Shown piece after piece: positions 21,000-31,345 of a DNA stretch of 64,000 bases. Every line of letters begins with the position of its first letter. Position 1 is the stretch's first letter. Source of the DNA: Asterella californica (Eukaryota; Streptophyta; Marchantiopsida; Marchantiales; Aytoniaceae). Where the stretch lies: positions 6,758,001 through 6,822,000 of the forward strand of contig JAYKYS010000015.1 of the NCBI GenBank assembly GCA_036924285.1, in the 5' to 3' direction. The position numbers were made by a program, and so were the translations under genes. The notes under the pieces were generated by a model. The model was given only the letters and a program-made list of their open reading frames with translations. It did not search any database and was not told where the DNA came from.

Positions 21000-23900
21000 C
21001 TAGTGTGAAGAGTTGGCGGCGGATGTTGCCTTCCTGTTCCACGACAGATATGAAGGATCTCCAAGAGGCCTGTACATTACAAGAATACTCCCACATGAAT
21101 GAACGGTGTATTACGGTAAATTGAAGACAATGATCAACCAGTCGCATCTAACTGTACACAAATTGACCAACATAGATAGCACGTTTTCACGAAAAAAAGT
21201 CAGCTGCATCAAAGTTACCTGGGATTCCGGAAGTGAACCAGGAAAAACACCAACGCCAAGAACATACAGAGGATACCGACGGTGAGGTAAGCAATCCCCA
21301 AAAAGTTGTTCTTCCCTCCAAGCCAACTAGTTGTAGAAAGGACCAGCTTTTTACCCCCGCCAAAAGTGTAAGTATTATAGTTGTTTTGGATCAGTACGCT
21401 GATGCGCTGGTCCTGTTTAAGGTCCCTCTCTATTTTCCCATATAACTTTCTGAACGTAGGTAAGGCAGCTGTGCGCATCCAGACAATGAGGTCCTCGTCT
21501 TGATTCAACTGCAAAAGATAACACAGAGCGGGTACGTAAGACGAAGGCCGTATTTCTGAGGAACACAACCACATACCCCACCGCATTCAGCTTGCAATTC
21601 ACATGCACGACGTCTCTAAGCGAAAATAGTTTAGCTATTGTAGATATCATTACCATCTATCCTTCAGCGCAGAAGCAAATGTACTTCTGTTGTCAAAAGA
21701 CAACACTGTAGTCGATACTGAGGAAAGCTCGTAAACCGTAATGCATCATCAAATCCATATGTCAGGAGCTTACCGGGATGCCTGGCGGTAGTGCGGCACC
21801 CCCAATCAAGGACCCATTAGCGCGGGGATCTCCATTATTAGGGAAGTTCTGCGGAACGATGGAACCGAACTTCTCCTCACGATCACTTTTCCACGCAATT
21901 CCCTCCTTGTTCACATCCAGTCCAGTAGTGTCGCTTGTAAAAGTGTAGGTATCGTTGAAAAGACTCCACGCGATAAGCCCACAAGGAACAATTGGTTTCC
22001 CGTTCAATGTTGCTTCAGGTTTGCAACCATCTGTTTCATTCCCAGCTGAGGGATCTCCACGGAGCTGCTTGTCATTTCTACTCTTCACATACCTACAGTA
22101 AGAAACTATTACGGTTAGCAAACGGGATGGGATCAGAATTTGGCGCCAACCTGCCGAGTCCACTGTATACACGCTTCACCTCTTGTGCAAGTTGGAATCG
22201 TGCAGAATAGAAGGAACTACTGAACTTGCACTGCCAACGTGAATGATAAAGATGCACACCCAGAGCATGCAAGCTTTAGTCATATAAAGTGGTAGTGGTT
22301 GGTGGCAGTAGCTGGTGGCAGTTTAGCCACCTACTGCCACTCAGTTAGCGGGTAAGTATGGCGTGGACGAATACCTGCGATGGTTTTGATAGAAATTATC
22401 GAGCTGATAATAAACATATACAGGAGCATCCATATCCTCAGGCACCTGCAGCGCCAAGGTGGATTGATCAGTAACCCCTTCGGTTACTTCACTTTCAGGA
22501 CAAAACCTAAAACCTAAAACCTTCAAAACATGCAGGAGACATAAGGTCGATGTACGCTTACTATGAGATCTTCTCGGCAACTTTTGTCGGAAGTGGGGTC
22601 CTGGATGTGCTTAACTCTCGCATCTCTTGTTGTTAAATTCCGCAGACAAGCATTCTCGTAGTCGTGCACAATTTCGACTACCTGTGCAACAGGCCATTAT
22701 AACGAAGTTGTTAAGGAAAGAAGAACTGGTTAGCGTTTTTAAACAGAATCAACAAACTTTCTTCTCCGGATGAGAAGAAAGTTTGTTGAAACATTCCCAC
22801 TGCAGCAAGACCTGCTCTACATTCTCAGTTCCTGATCGAGATACATAATCTGAAAACGACAGGACAATGCCCCGTAGTAAACATCATTAATCCGCATCTC
22901 TTTCAGGATAAACACAAACACAATAACTGGACAAAGCGACTGCATTTTTCACACCGTTAGCATGTTAAATTCTGCTGTTGGATAGCAGAGATCAGCGTCG
23001 GCTGCTACGTAACAACGTGATGCATCGCGACTTGACCCAGCTGTCCATACTTCCGTACTACCTTCAAGCCAGAGTCGAAACCAAGAAAACGGAAAGCCGA
23101 GGAACTTACCCCATTCGAGGCTAACAGTGTCACTGCACCAATGGGGATGAATATGATTCCAACTACCATAAAAGTGGCAATTACCTGCGACCAAATACAG
23201 TTTTACACAATTATGAGACAACCTAAGGCACCTTTCCTGCATCTACCCACCAACATAAATGACTAGCTAAAACACATATACAAGGGGAGGGCAAGATAAT
23301 AACTCAGACATAAACTCGTGAAGGTGGAAAGCCCTGGCGTCGGACACTCAGTGCCAGCCCATCAACCTCGCTTGCAGTATTAAAGACAATACAAACAGTC
23401 CTAATTATACGATCTTTGACTCCAACAGGTAGGGATGGGATAGGCTGCCCCTCATCACCAGAAATCAATAGCTCACCCATCCTGGCGTCAATAATGGCTT
23501 GCAAGCTGGAAGCTCCTGCTGAGTAAACTTGGAGTCTGAAGAGTAGGAAATCACGCAAAAGCCAACAAAACCTTGTTAGCTATCTTCTGTAAGATATGTA
23601 GAAACAATCCCTGTATCTTATTCAAAATCCTATCCAACCGAAGTACAAAGAAGAATTCAACTGGGGATTAATCCACTGCCAGCAAATCATGCAACCAAAG
23701 AAATGCTTACTCATGGTCAAGCTCTCATTCAGATGCAAGCATGCGAGTGCAATGAGAAACTCTTTGTCAGCTTGTAGAAAGATTCAACTTGGTCACACAC
23801 CCGTTCCCAACAAGGAAGAACCAAGTGAACATGCCATACGTAAATCTTTCACTGACTCACTAGTCTACATCAAGGTAACTTACGTTGCTCCCAAATCTGT

Positions 23901-24111
23901 ACTCCAACATCCGTAGTCTCCAACTGGGCCCATTTCTAAGACTTCAAACTCCTAACTCACCAAGACCTTGATGATGGGACGCATCAAAACCCGAAACAAA
24001 TCATGATCAACAAAGTCAACAGATGAACATACACTTAGGTTTCTTCGATTCCTTCTTCGCAGCAGGAACGGCCACACCGGAATCTGAAGTGCTTGCCCCG
24101 TTGGCACTCAT
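21000..24111 (-). CDS. ALIS: ALA-interacting subunit (ALIS), CDC50/LEM3 family, eight exons
   Basis: Exons on the minus strand: 24111-24033, 23535-23477, 23184-23110, 22681-22562, 22445-22375, 22092-21774, 21508-21219 and 21069-21000. Every intron has GT...AG ends, frames join exactly, and the total is 1083 bp, 360 residues. ALIS proteins are beta subunits of P4-ATPase flippases; they carry the pump out of the ER and support lipid transport at Golgi and plasma membranes. Signatures: KFTQQELPACKP near residue 30, TM1 about 46-69, VYVYYQLDNFYQNHRR (119-135), PCGLIAWSLFNDTY (171-184), DLIVWMRTAALPTFRKLYG, TTSWLGGKNNFLGIAYLTVG, TM2 about 310-333, and LGDPSYLSWN near the C-terminus. Cys 83/106 and 158/172 fit the two conserved lumenal disulfides; N-glycosylation sequons at 86, 153 and 181. 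Reading past the exon 7 donor would give an early TAA, so the 70-bp last exon matters. No lesion is seen; likely functional. Confidence 0.95.
22749..22789. repeat. Perfect 18-bp inverted repeat in ALIS intron 3
   Basis: TCAACAAACTTTCTTCTC (22749-22766) is followed by a 5-base loop CGGAT and its exact reverse complement (22772-22789). It would fold into a stable hairpin in the pre-mRNA. Confidence 0.95.
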
Positions 24112-24900
24112 GATTCCTCACTTCCACCCCACTCTGCCAGCTGTGGCAACTGCTTCTTCTATTCTTCCCCTATCCAGACACCCTTTTCCCCTCCTTCCAA
24201 CCACCCTGATTCTTCTTCCACGGCTTCAAATCTCTCTCTCTCTCTCTCTGTCACTCTACTCCGTCATTAGCTCATTCCGTTTCTTACCAAAACCTCGTTC
24301 AGCAGCCCAATTTGCTTCCCTCGCTACGTGTCCTCCTAACCTGGATCAACCTCTGGATCCCCCTCCCTTGCCACACCTTCCTCCGCGAATTTCAAATCCC
24401 ACCTCTCAAATCGTTCGTCTCCTTCGTCCTTCTCCACGAACCACCACACCTGAACCCCTCCGCAACCAAACCACCACGGCGCAAAACAACAACACGGACC
24501 TGTGAAGCGATGATGCACTGTGCCGGAAATCTTCAGCTACCCAAATGCGATAGTCGACGATCCTTCAAACCGTACGCGCTTCACAAAGCAAGAAATCCTC
24601 GCTACAGCCTTCCGTTATTTCCAATCTTCATCGTCCCTCCCTGACCTGCCTTCGACGCATTTCCCTTCTGCTTCCTGGTCGTACGCAGACCCAGACCACG
24701 ACCACACCCGTTTCTCTGCGTGGGGGGGCCTGCAGTGACGAGAACGAAAGAAGACGCTCCTGCTCTTGTCCAGAATGGAAGCGCGGAAAAGACCGACGAC
24801 TTGCGACTAACAGCTCCCGACGAAACTTCCCGGGCACCTGCAATGACCCGTCATCCGAACCGTCTCAATGTGACTCTTACCCATACCTTCAAGCCTTAGC
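24112..24900 (-). promoter_or_regulatory. 5' UTR and promoter region of ALIS
   Basis: GC-richer than the flanking spacer and directly upstream of the ALIS start. It contains a (GA)n run in sense (24231-24249), which plant 5' leaders often carry. The plus-strand frames across it overlap ALIS exon 1 and resemble no known protein. No TATA box is obvious. Confidence 0.4.
24231..24249. repeat. (TC)n microsatellite
   Basis: About nine uninterrupted TC units on the plus strand, (GA)n in the ALIS sense direction, about 120 bp above the start codon. Confidence 0.9.
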
Positions 24901-27343
24901 GGTGATTGTAGCCGTGCTTTACCTTCAGTTGAAGGTCGCAGCACCCGACCGTGGGCCGAGTCAGAAATCGACTAACACCGTAGTGCTATCTCGGTTCGTC
25001 TAACAAATAATCATTCAACTATAGCGATCAGTTTTATCTTATCATCAGGGGCGATTAATGAGAAAATGAAATTGAGGGAGGATTTGCGTAATCTTATCCA
25101 TTGGAGCGATTAGTGAGAAAATTATGAAGGGTGTGAAGCGAAAAAATATGACTTTAATATATATTTATTAGGTTAAGTTGATAAAACCTTTCAGTTAGTT
25201 CACACGCTATAGCATCAGAAAAGTTGACGTTTCTTGCCTTTCTTTCGGGCTGGAGAAACGTAACAATAAATATCTGAACGGAAAGGAAGTTTTCACCAAT
25301 CTCAAGCTAAGGAAATGAAATTAATTCCACTTGAAATTGATTATCCATTTCCAGTTTAGGCGAACCAAACTAACACTAGGGTAAGAGCCCAAAATTGATA
25401 ACTCTACAGGCTCTACACAAACGAGGGATCTGCATCGGATCGTCGGAGATCCGGTCGCCCTTTATCTGGTCTTCAGTAGACAGTCTGTCACCTGCAAGCC
25501 ACCGAGATTTCCAGCAGCTTCTCATCTTCTCGCTCACTACACCGACGAAATAGTCCTTGCCGCTGACTGACTGGGTTAGTCTGGGTACAACTGCGTGTCC
25601 GAGTCTCCTAGTAAGTGTTGTGGGCCGGGCAATGGACCTATGGTATCGTGGGCGGCTACTACTGTACTCGATTCACTTCGCGTGCAGTTTTCCCTCGTCT
25701 CCAAACTACGGTAGAAGATCTAGGTCGTTTACCACGTTACAACTTACAGTCCAGACCCAGGTAAGATTTGGTAGAGTACTAGTAATCAGCTTACAGTTGA
25801 TTCCCTTGTCTACTGTACATTGTCTATTGTATTGTTTATACTTAATTAGTGTGAGGGCGAAATTAGTGTGAGTGACATTAATCAGATGTAGTTCAAATTT
25901 TACAGAGATTAACATTATTCAAGATAAAACTGAAACTTAAATACATAATGTTAAAAATGTATTAAGCAAGACTTGAACTCTAAACTTTTGCAAACTCACT
26001 CAATGGACTAAACCAAAAAACTTGATTGACTTTTTGATACAATCTGGAACTTAGTGAAATATAATAACAAGAGGAATCAGAAGAAGATGTAACCGCTTTA
26101 TCTACCCTGGATGATAAACAGATTCATTGATTGACAATAAACTGTAAAACTTACTTCGAAAGGTGTCTTGCTCACTCTTTCATTGATGAAAAGAGCATGT
26201 ATTTCATTGAAAATACTCTCTTTTGAGATTGATGCATCTGTGTTTTCAGATAAACTGATCAGATATGTAATTATTTGATGAAGAATATGAGACTCTCATT
26301 TTGACTTTTATCTTTAGAGATGAATAACTTTGCTCTCACAAACAGCCGATCTTAGAGTGAGCACGCTGGAACAGCAGAACTTGCATCGGAATGTTGGAAA
26401 TCTCTCACCCAATGGTGGTGAGCTCTCGTTTCTATGCTACAGATAAAAACTGAATCTTGTAGAACCTTCTTACTCTTTCCAACAAGCTTCGGATAGGCTG
26501 ACTTATTTTCCATCCAAAGTTTTATTTTCCGTCCAGTATTCTAAAATTCTACCTTCCTTGTATATATATTTCACCTCCTCTATCTTTTGGTGCTAATATG
26601 CAAATGTTTAATTTATCACCTAATCTTTTTGTTAGAAAGGATGAGGTAATAAATTAAATAATTAAGTAAGATATGATGTGTTAGTGAGCAACCTAATCTC
26701 AGACTATGTCATCTCTCTCCTTATGGGTTATCTTTGAGTCTTCTCACATCTCCTTTGTCTTGATGTGAATTATTTCACATGGTAAATAATTAACATTTCT
26801 GTCAAAAGTTAGACTCTTTGAGTGAAGTTCAGACCTCAGAGAAGTTAATTTTGAAATAAGTGAGATCTGAAAACACCACGGCATAGGTCTCATTGCGTTG
26901 ATCACTGTGGTATGTTAAAAAGTTATAAATTGAGTTGCAGGCGAAAAGTTATTTGGAGTTCTTTTACAAGATTTCTGAAACCGAGAAATGTATCATAAAT
27001 CTGTATGAGTTTGAAATTTATGTTTTGGATTTTTATCATGTAGATTGTAGTGTGTAGTATATGTTTACATCTTGAAATGTAAAAAAAAGACCAAGTCCAG
27101 AGATAATTATGGTGGTTTGAGTTAGTGAAGATGAAATAGTACGCATTACTAGCATATAAACTTAGATCGGTTTTAGTTGGTAGCTGAGTAAACATGTAGG
27201 GAGGAGGTCTCATGATAAAATCCCCTCAGACTCACAACCAGCTTGGAGTAGGCTGGTCTTTTCGAGGGAATATGTGGGCACCAAGTTGCCTAGGGGTGGG
27301 ACACTAGATGTCTCTTAAACGTATTGTGAATGCAAGACACTTC
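24901..27343. other. AT-rich spacer
   Basis: No gene recognised. A fold-back pairs TTTAATTTATCACCTAATC (about 26608) with GATGAGGTAATAAATTAAA (about 26640), 17 of 19 bases; a similar hairpin followed by similar sequence occurs near 35615-35665, so this is an old dispersed repeat. Confidence 0.45.
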
Positions 27344-28060
27344 CGTCTATCCCTGCACTAGTGCTGTCATCTAGTGTGGATGCTAGCGTGAGGTTACTAT
27401 CGGATTGCAAAATGGACCCTATGCTAAAGGACTAACTCCCCTTCGAGATGTCGAGGTAATTAGTATGTCATTAAACGTACTATGAAAACGAGACGTCTTC
27501 GTCTATCCCTACACTAGAGCAATCACTTGGTGTGGATGCTAGAGTGAGGTACCGTCGGAATTCGAAATGGACCCTATTCTAAAAGACTAACTCTCTTTCG
27601 GAGTGTCGAGATAATTAGTACGAATTCGATGCGACTCTCTAAGTACTGGGGTAGTGAGATGACATCAAAGATACTCCAAGTCGATAAAAAATCTTTTGTA
27701 GAAAACATAGATTTCATCATGTGATATACTTGGGTCGAAAAATCAAGTCGAACTGATACATGAGGTGACATTTACAACTTTTCAACGCCTCCGTCTATCC
27801 TTGCACTAGTGCAGTCACCTGGTGTGGATGCTAGAGTGAGGTTACTGCCATATTCGAAACGGACCATATGTTACAGGACTAACTCATTATCGGGATATCA
27901 CGATAATTAGTACAAATTCAATATGTACCTCTCTAAGTCTTTGGGTAGCGAGATGGAATAAAAGATACTCCAAGTCAGTAAAAATTCTTTTGTAGAAAAA
28001 TATAGATTTCATCATTTGATATATTTGAGTCGAAAAATCAAATCGAACTGATACATGAGC
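27344..28060 (+). repeat. Complex tandem repeat with nested units
   Basis: The motif CGTCTATCC...GTGGATGCTAG recurs at 27344, 27500 and 27792. The first unit is 156 bp, the next is 292 bp because it carries an extra block that repeats in the third (AAATCTTTTGTAGAAAA at about 27688 and a near copy at about 27984, then CATAGATTTCATCATGTG). Minus-strand frames here are repeat artefacts. Confidence 0.85.
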
Positions 28061-28803
28061 AGTGGTCAAAGATAGTCGTGGTGGAGTTACTTTGGATGGA
28101 GATGTCAAAAATTGATTGTATGATCGACTCGGTAGCCGTCCGTACATATGAATCTACGAAGGTATGTTAATTAAGTTTTCCGACACGCAAGAAAGTAGTA
28201 CATGTTGATTATTTATCATAGATTTATTTTTTCGTTACCTTTTGTCTAAGATAACAGTGAAGTCATGTAGGGAGGAGGGAAACCTCAAGGAGGTGTACAG
28301 CAGAGGAGAGAAATGTTTTTCTAGAGATTATCGAGTAGAGTTATCGAGGAGCAGAGGACACTTTATGAAACTTACGACTAGAGAATTTTCCGGCTGATGA
28401 CAGTTTTGACATTGAGGAATGCAGTACTTGAGGATAGAGTGTAAAAACGAGTAGAGATGAGACCTGCAACTTGTACGCATATCTTTTTGAATAGAAAATA
28501 GGAAGCTTATAGATGAACCGTGCAAGTGCTTCACAAGAGCAGTTTTTTGAATTTTTGAGTTCTTGAACGAGAGATTTTTAGTCTGGGTGATTTGGAGTTG
28601 ATGATTTATGTGCATATTGTGTGTTTTGTTCGGATTGAGAACGTGGTGGAGATTATTTTTTATGATCCGTTGTCGTAGCGAGAGCCTTTCCTTTGAGCAA
28701 GGGCGTACCTTCTGGCTGTGGTTAGCGATCGATGCACAGCAGAGCGACTAGTATCTCGTAGATTTCTTCCTAACTTCCTCGATAACTAAGCACTTTCTTT
28801 CTC
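28061..28803. other. Spacer next to the ORF A/B repeat
   Basis: Nothing recognised. It lies downstream of ORF B in the sense of that repeat and probably belongs to the repeat unit. Confidence 0.3.
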
Positions 28804-29007
28804 TCAGTAAAGGGTCAAGATAACTACACGAAAACGTTGGATGATCATGGGCACGACAAACGGGATATGTGATGACATGATCTCTCGGTAGTATTCCTCT
28901 CCGAAGTTTCTCACTACTAGGGCTTCGTACATGGCTTTGGGTCGACAGATGTGTCTTATCTCGCACTGGGTGTTAAAGTTTACAGGAGGGAGCTGATTTA
29001 GATCCAT
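28804..29007 (-). CDS. ORF B of the A/B repeat, 67 residues, unknown function
   Basis: ATG to TGA, intact. Key conserved points are MDLNQLPPVNFN at the start, CRPK, VVRNFGEEYY and then IPFVVPMI followed by RFRVVIL. It begins 6 bases after the stop of ORF A. The same order of motifs (DLN-L--V-FN, R--CR-K, VRNFG-EY, FVVP, RF-VVIL) is seen at 43091-43310 and, more worn, at 56494-56700. It also resembles ORF A, suggesting an old duplication. No known domain is recognised; a hydrophobic C-terminal strand region is the only physical feature. Confidence 0.5.
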   Translation of the reverse strand: MDLNQLPPVNFNTQCEIRHICRPKAMYEALVVRNFGEEYYREIMSSHIPFVVPMIIQRFRVVILTLY

Positions 29008-29013
29008 CTTTCG

Positions 29014-29229
29014 TTAGATGAGGATAAAGACGGTGAGATCCCATTCTTGGCCGTAAGTGACAACAGGTAAGATCACAGGGACAGGCGAGAGCATGACTTG
29101 CGCGGTAAAGTTATGCCCGAAAGATCCTATCAGAAACTGTTGGAAATGAACGCGTTCCATGTACATCAGTTTGATCTGGAAAGGGTTTCGGAAAGGGAAT
29201 CTAGGCGGTAAATAGAGTCCTTCGTCCAT
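29014..29229 (-). CDS. ORF A of the A/B repeat, 71 residues, unknown function
   Basis: ATG to TAA, intact. Landmarks are MDEGLYLPP at the start, PFQIKL, FLIGSFGHNF, then SPVPVILPVVTYG and WDLTVFIL just before the stop. The copy at 42870-43084 begins MDGGLLLAP, keeps PFHIKL and ends with VILPIVTYG and WDMTVYILL before a stop at the same place. The copy at about 56340-56474 keeps VKY, WNLTMYILL and the stop. Shared start, stop and internal motifs argue that this was a real short protein. No family is recognised. Confidence 0.5.
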   Translation of the reverse strand: MDEGLYLPPRFPFRNPFQIKLMYMERVHFQQFLIGSFGHNFTAQVMLSPVPVILPVVTYGQEWDLTVFILI

Positions 29230-31010
29230 CTCTCACAACAGTTGCACTCCAACTACAAGGGTATCTCGATCCATAGAACACCGATACAATCTCATAGGAT
29301 CACCACGACATCTCCACGAACAATCTCTGAATTTTCCCCAGGTCGAATGCCCCCACACAGGTCACTCCCCTTTGCTTAAAAGTTTCGAACACAAAACAAG
29401 GATAGGTGCAAGCTCCCTAACCAAGCAACCCAAGCCTCACGGACCGATGAGGTGGCACACATGCACATCGCATGTTTGGTGCCGTCATACTCATCCACGT
29501 GTGGGTCTTCTGGGTGAAAGGTTCTAATGCATGTACCGTAACGTGTCCCAAAAACCGGAACTAGACTAGACAGGTAGTCGACTCTACAGGCCAAGGATCG
29601 CACTTTGCCACGTTGAGTGCGAACCTAACAACCACATGACGTGGATACAACGTAGGTCGCTAAAGTCATATCTACGCCTAGAATACTCCCCGAAGCAATA
29701 CAAATGTCGCACTGGATACTTTTCAGCCAGCTGCCGCTAACAACTCGAGACCTAGAGTAGATATCGTTGCCGATACAACTCGGCAGAAAAACCAGCGAAC
29801 TTTCACACATGATAGTTACAGATCTACAGCTTAGTCTCCTCTCAAACTTGCCACGTAGGTAGGATACTAGAATCCTTACTTACAGGTCAAATTTCAGGAA
29901 GATCTGACGGCTAGATCTTCTCCCACAATTAACACAAATCCATAGAAACTAACACGCACTTCCAATCTCAGATTCAGGACAGAAGCTTCTTCGACTAAAT
30001 GAACCGTCCACTTCCACTCCAACTTCCTGTGCTATCAATTCAGAAGGTAAACTCACTACACAGGAAATTTGAGCCGATTTGACCGTTCGGATCGTCCTCC
30101 ATAAATCTGCAAAGTTGCTGCTCCAGATTGAGAGCTTTCTGCACCCCGTCGCCTTCAAATCGCCATTGCGCTCAATCCGCAGAACATCCGGTGGTGAAAT
30201 TTGTGGTCAGAGCTTCAGCAACTGGCAGACTACAAGCTCATGAAATCTGGTCTCAATCTGACGGCTCAATCACTCAAACTCCTTAATCTTGCAATCGGAA
30301 GAGAAAGCTATGTACTCTCATCACTCAATGAACTTCAAATCGCCATAACGTATGCCCTGGACCTCCAAATCGAGTGAAATTTGTGGTCAGATTGCTCCTC
30401 CCGTCAAGAGCTCTCCGCCCATGCCCTCTGATCTCCAAAATCCCTCGTCAAAGTGCCCCGAACCTCCCAGAGCGCACACTTAGGTAAATGACAAGTTATC
30501 TTCACTTTTGGGTGGACCAATGAGGAGTTAAAGGACTCAACCTTGTCCTTTTCTGCCCCATGGAGACCCCCAGCAGATAATAGAGCATTCTAAGCTCATA
30601 AGAGCAATGTTTTAGAACCCATTACACCACAACTTCTACAATTGTGTGCAAAACGCACTTATACGCGTAATTTACATACTAACTGGTCCCACAACAGGAC
30701 ACCGTATTCCGTGTGTGATTTTTGTCTTTCTTTTCATGATCGTATCATAGCTAGAAGGTTCTACCCTTACCTAGAAACTCTTGCCTCAACATTGTGTTTA
30801 ACTATCACTTAAAATTTAGAGATAACTTTGAATTTTTTGTCAACTTAGTATAGAATTTATGCTTAAAACTTATGTCTTTTCCGAGCTGACAAAAGTTCCA
30901 GAAGTTCATGTCGTATGCATAATTTTTTCCATCCAAACTTATCAGAGAAAGAAACTTGGACTTCAAATATATATCTTAGAACTATCATTCCACATTCAAT
31001 ATTTTGACTT
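29230..31010. other. Spacer, probably upstream part of the A/B repeat
   Basis: No gene seen. The block 29900-30500 is moderately GC-rich and is not obviously shared with the other two A/B copies. Confidence 0.3.
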
Positions 31011-31015
31011 ATTAA

Positions 31016-31246
31016 TGTAGAAAGGTTGATACTTCTAGGAAGACACTCCAAGAAGAGTGAGCGAGTAGACAAGAAAGTTAATAAGAATGAGATGGGAGAG
31101 GCTTCGCCTCTCCATGTATATATAGTGGGGATGAGTACAATGAAAACCCTAATGGTGGGTTAGTCATCTAACTAGCTGTACGTAAGAACTCTAACTACTC
31201 CGGCTGGTATTAGTTCGATCTACTAGAGCTTGAGACTATATCAACA
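31016..31246 (-). repeat. 3' LTR of the copia element
   Basis: Plus-strand ends are TGTAGAAAGG and ATATCAACA. It has a TATA-like TATATATAG on the plus strand near 31120. It aligns over its full length with 35221-35452. Confidence 0.9.
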
Positions 31247-31345
31247 CGCCACTTCAAGCTCTACTCTACATCCTATACTCATAGACGATATTTGAAAGCA
31301 TCAAATTTATCTCTAGACAACGCCTTAGTAAAGATATTGATAACA
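31247..31345 (-). pseudogene. End of copia pol (RNase H tail), original orientation
   Basis: The minus strand reads DHVINIFTKALSRDKFDAFK then a stop, the usual C-terminus of copia pol, and runs directly into the 3' LTR. Confidence 0.8.

Noticed and set aside
21215..21217. TAA as the end of the ALIS protein after FRNPR.
   Set aside because: It lies just past a GT splice donor; a downstream exon (21069-21000) restores the conserved LGDPSYLSWN C-terminus with matching phase and an AG acceptor.
24023..24505. A 160-codon plus-strand ORF.
   Set aside because: It overlaps ALIS exon 1 and its leader in antisense, is Pro/Ser/Leu-biased through a (TC)n run, and has no family resemblance.
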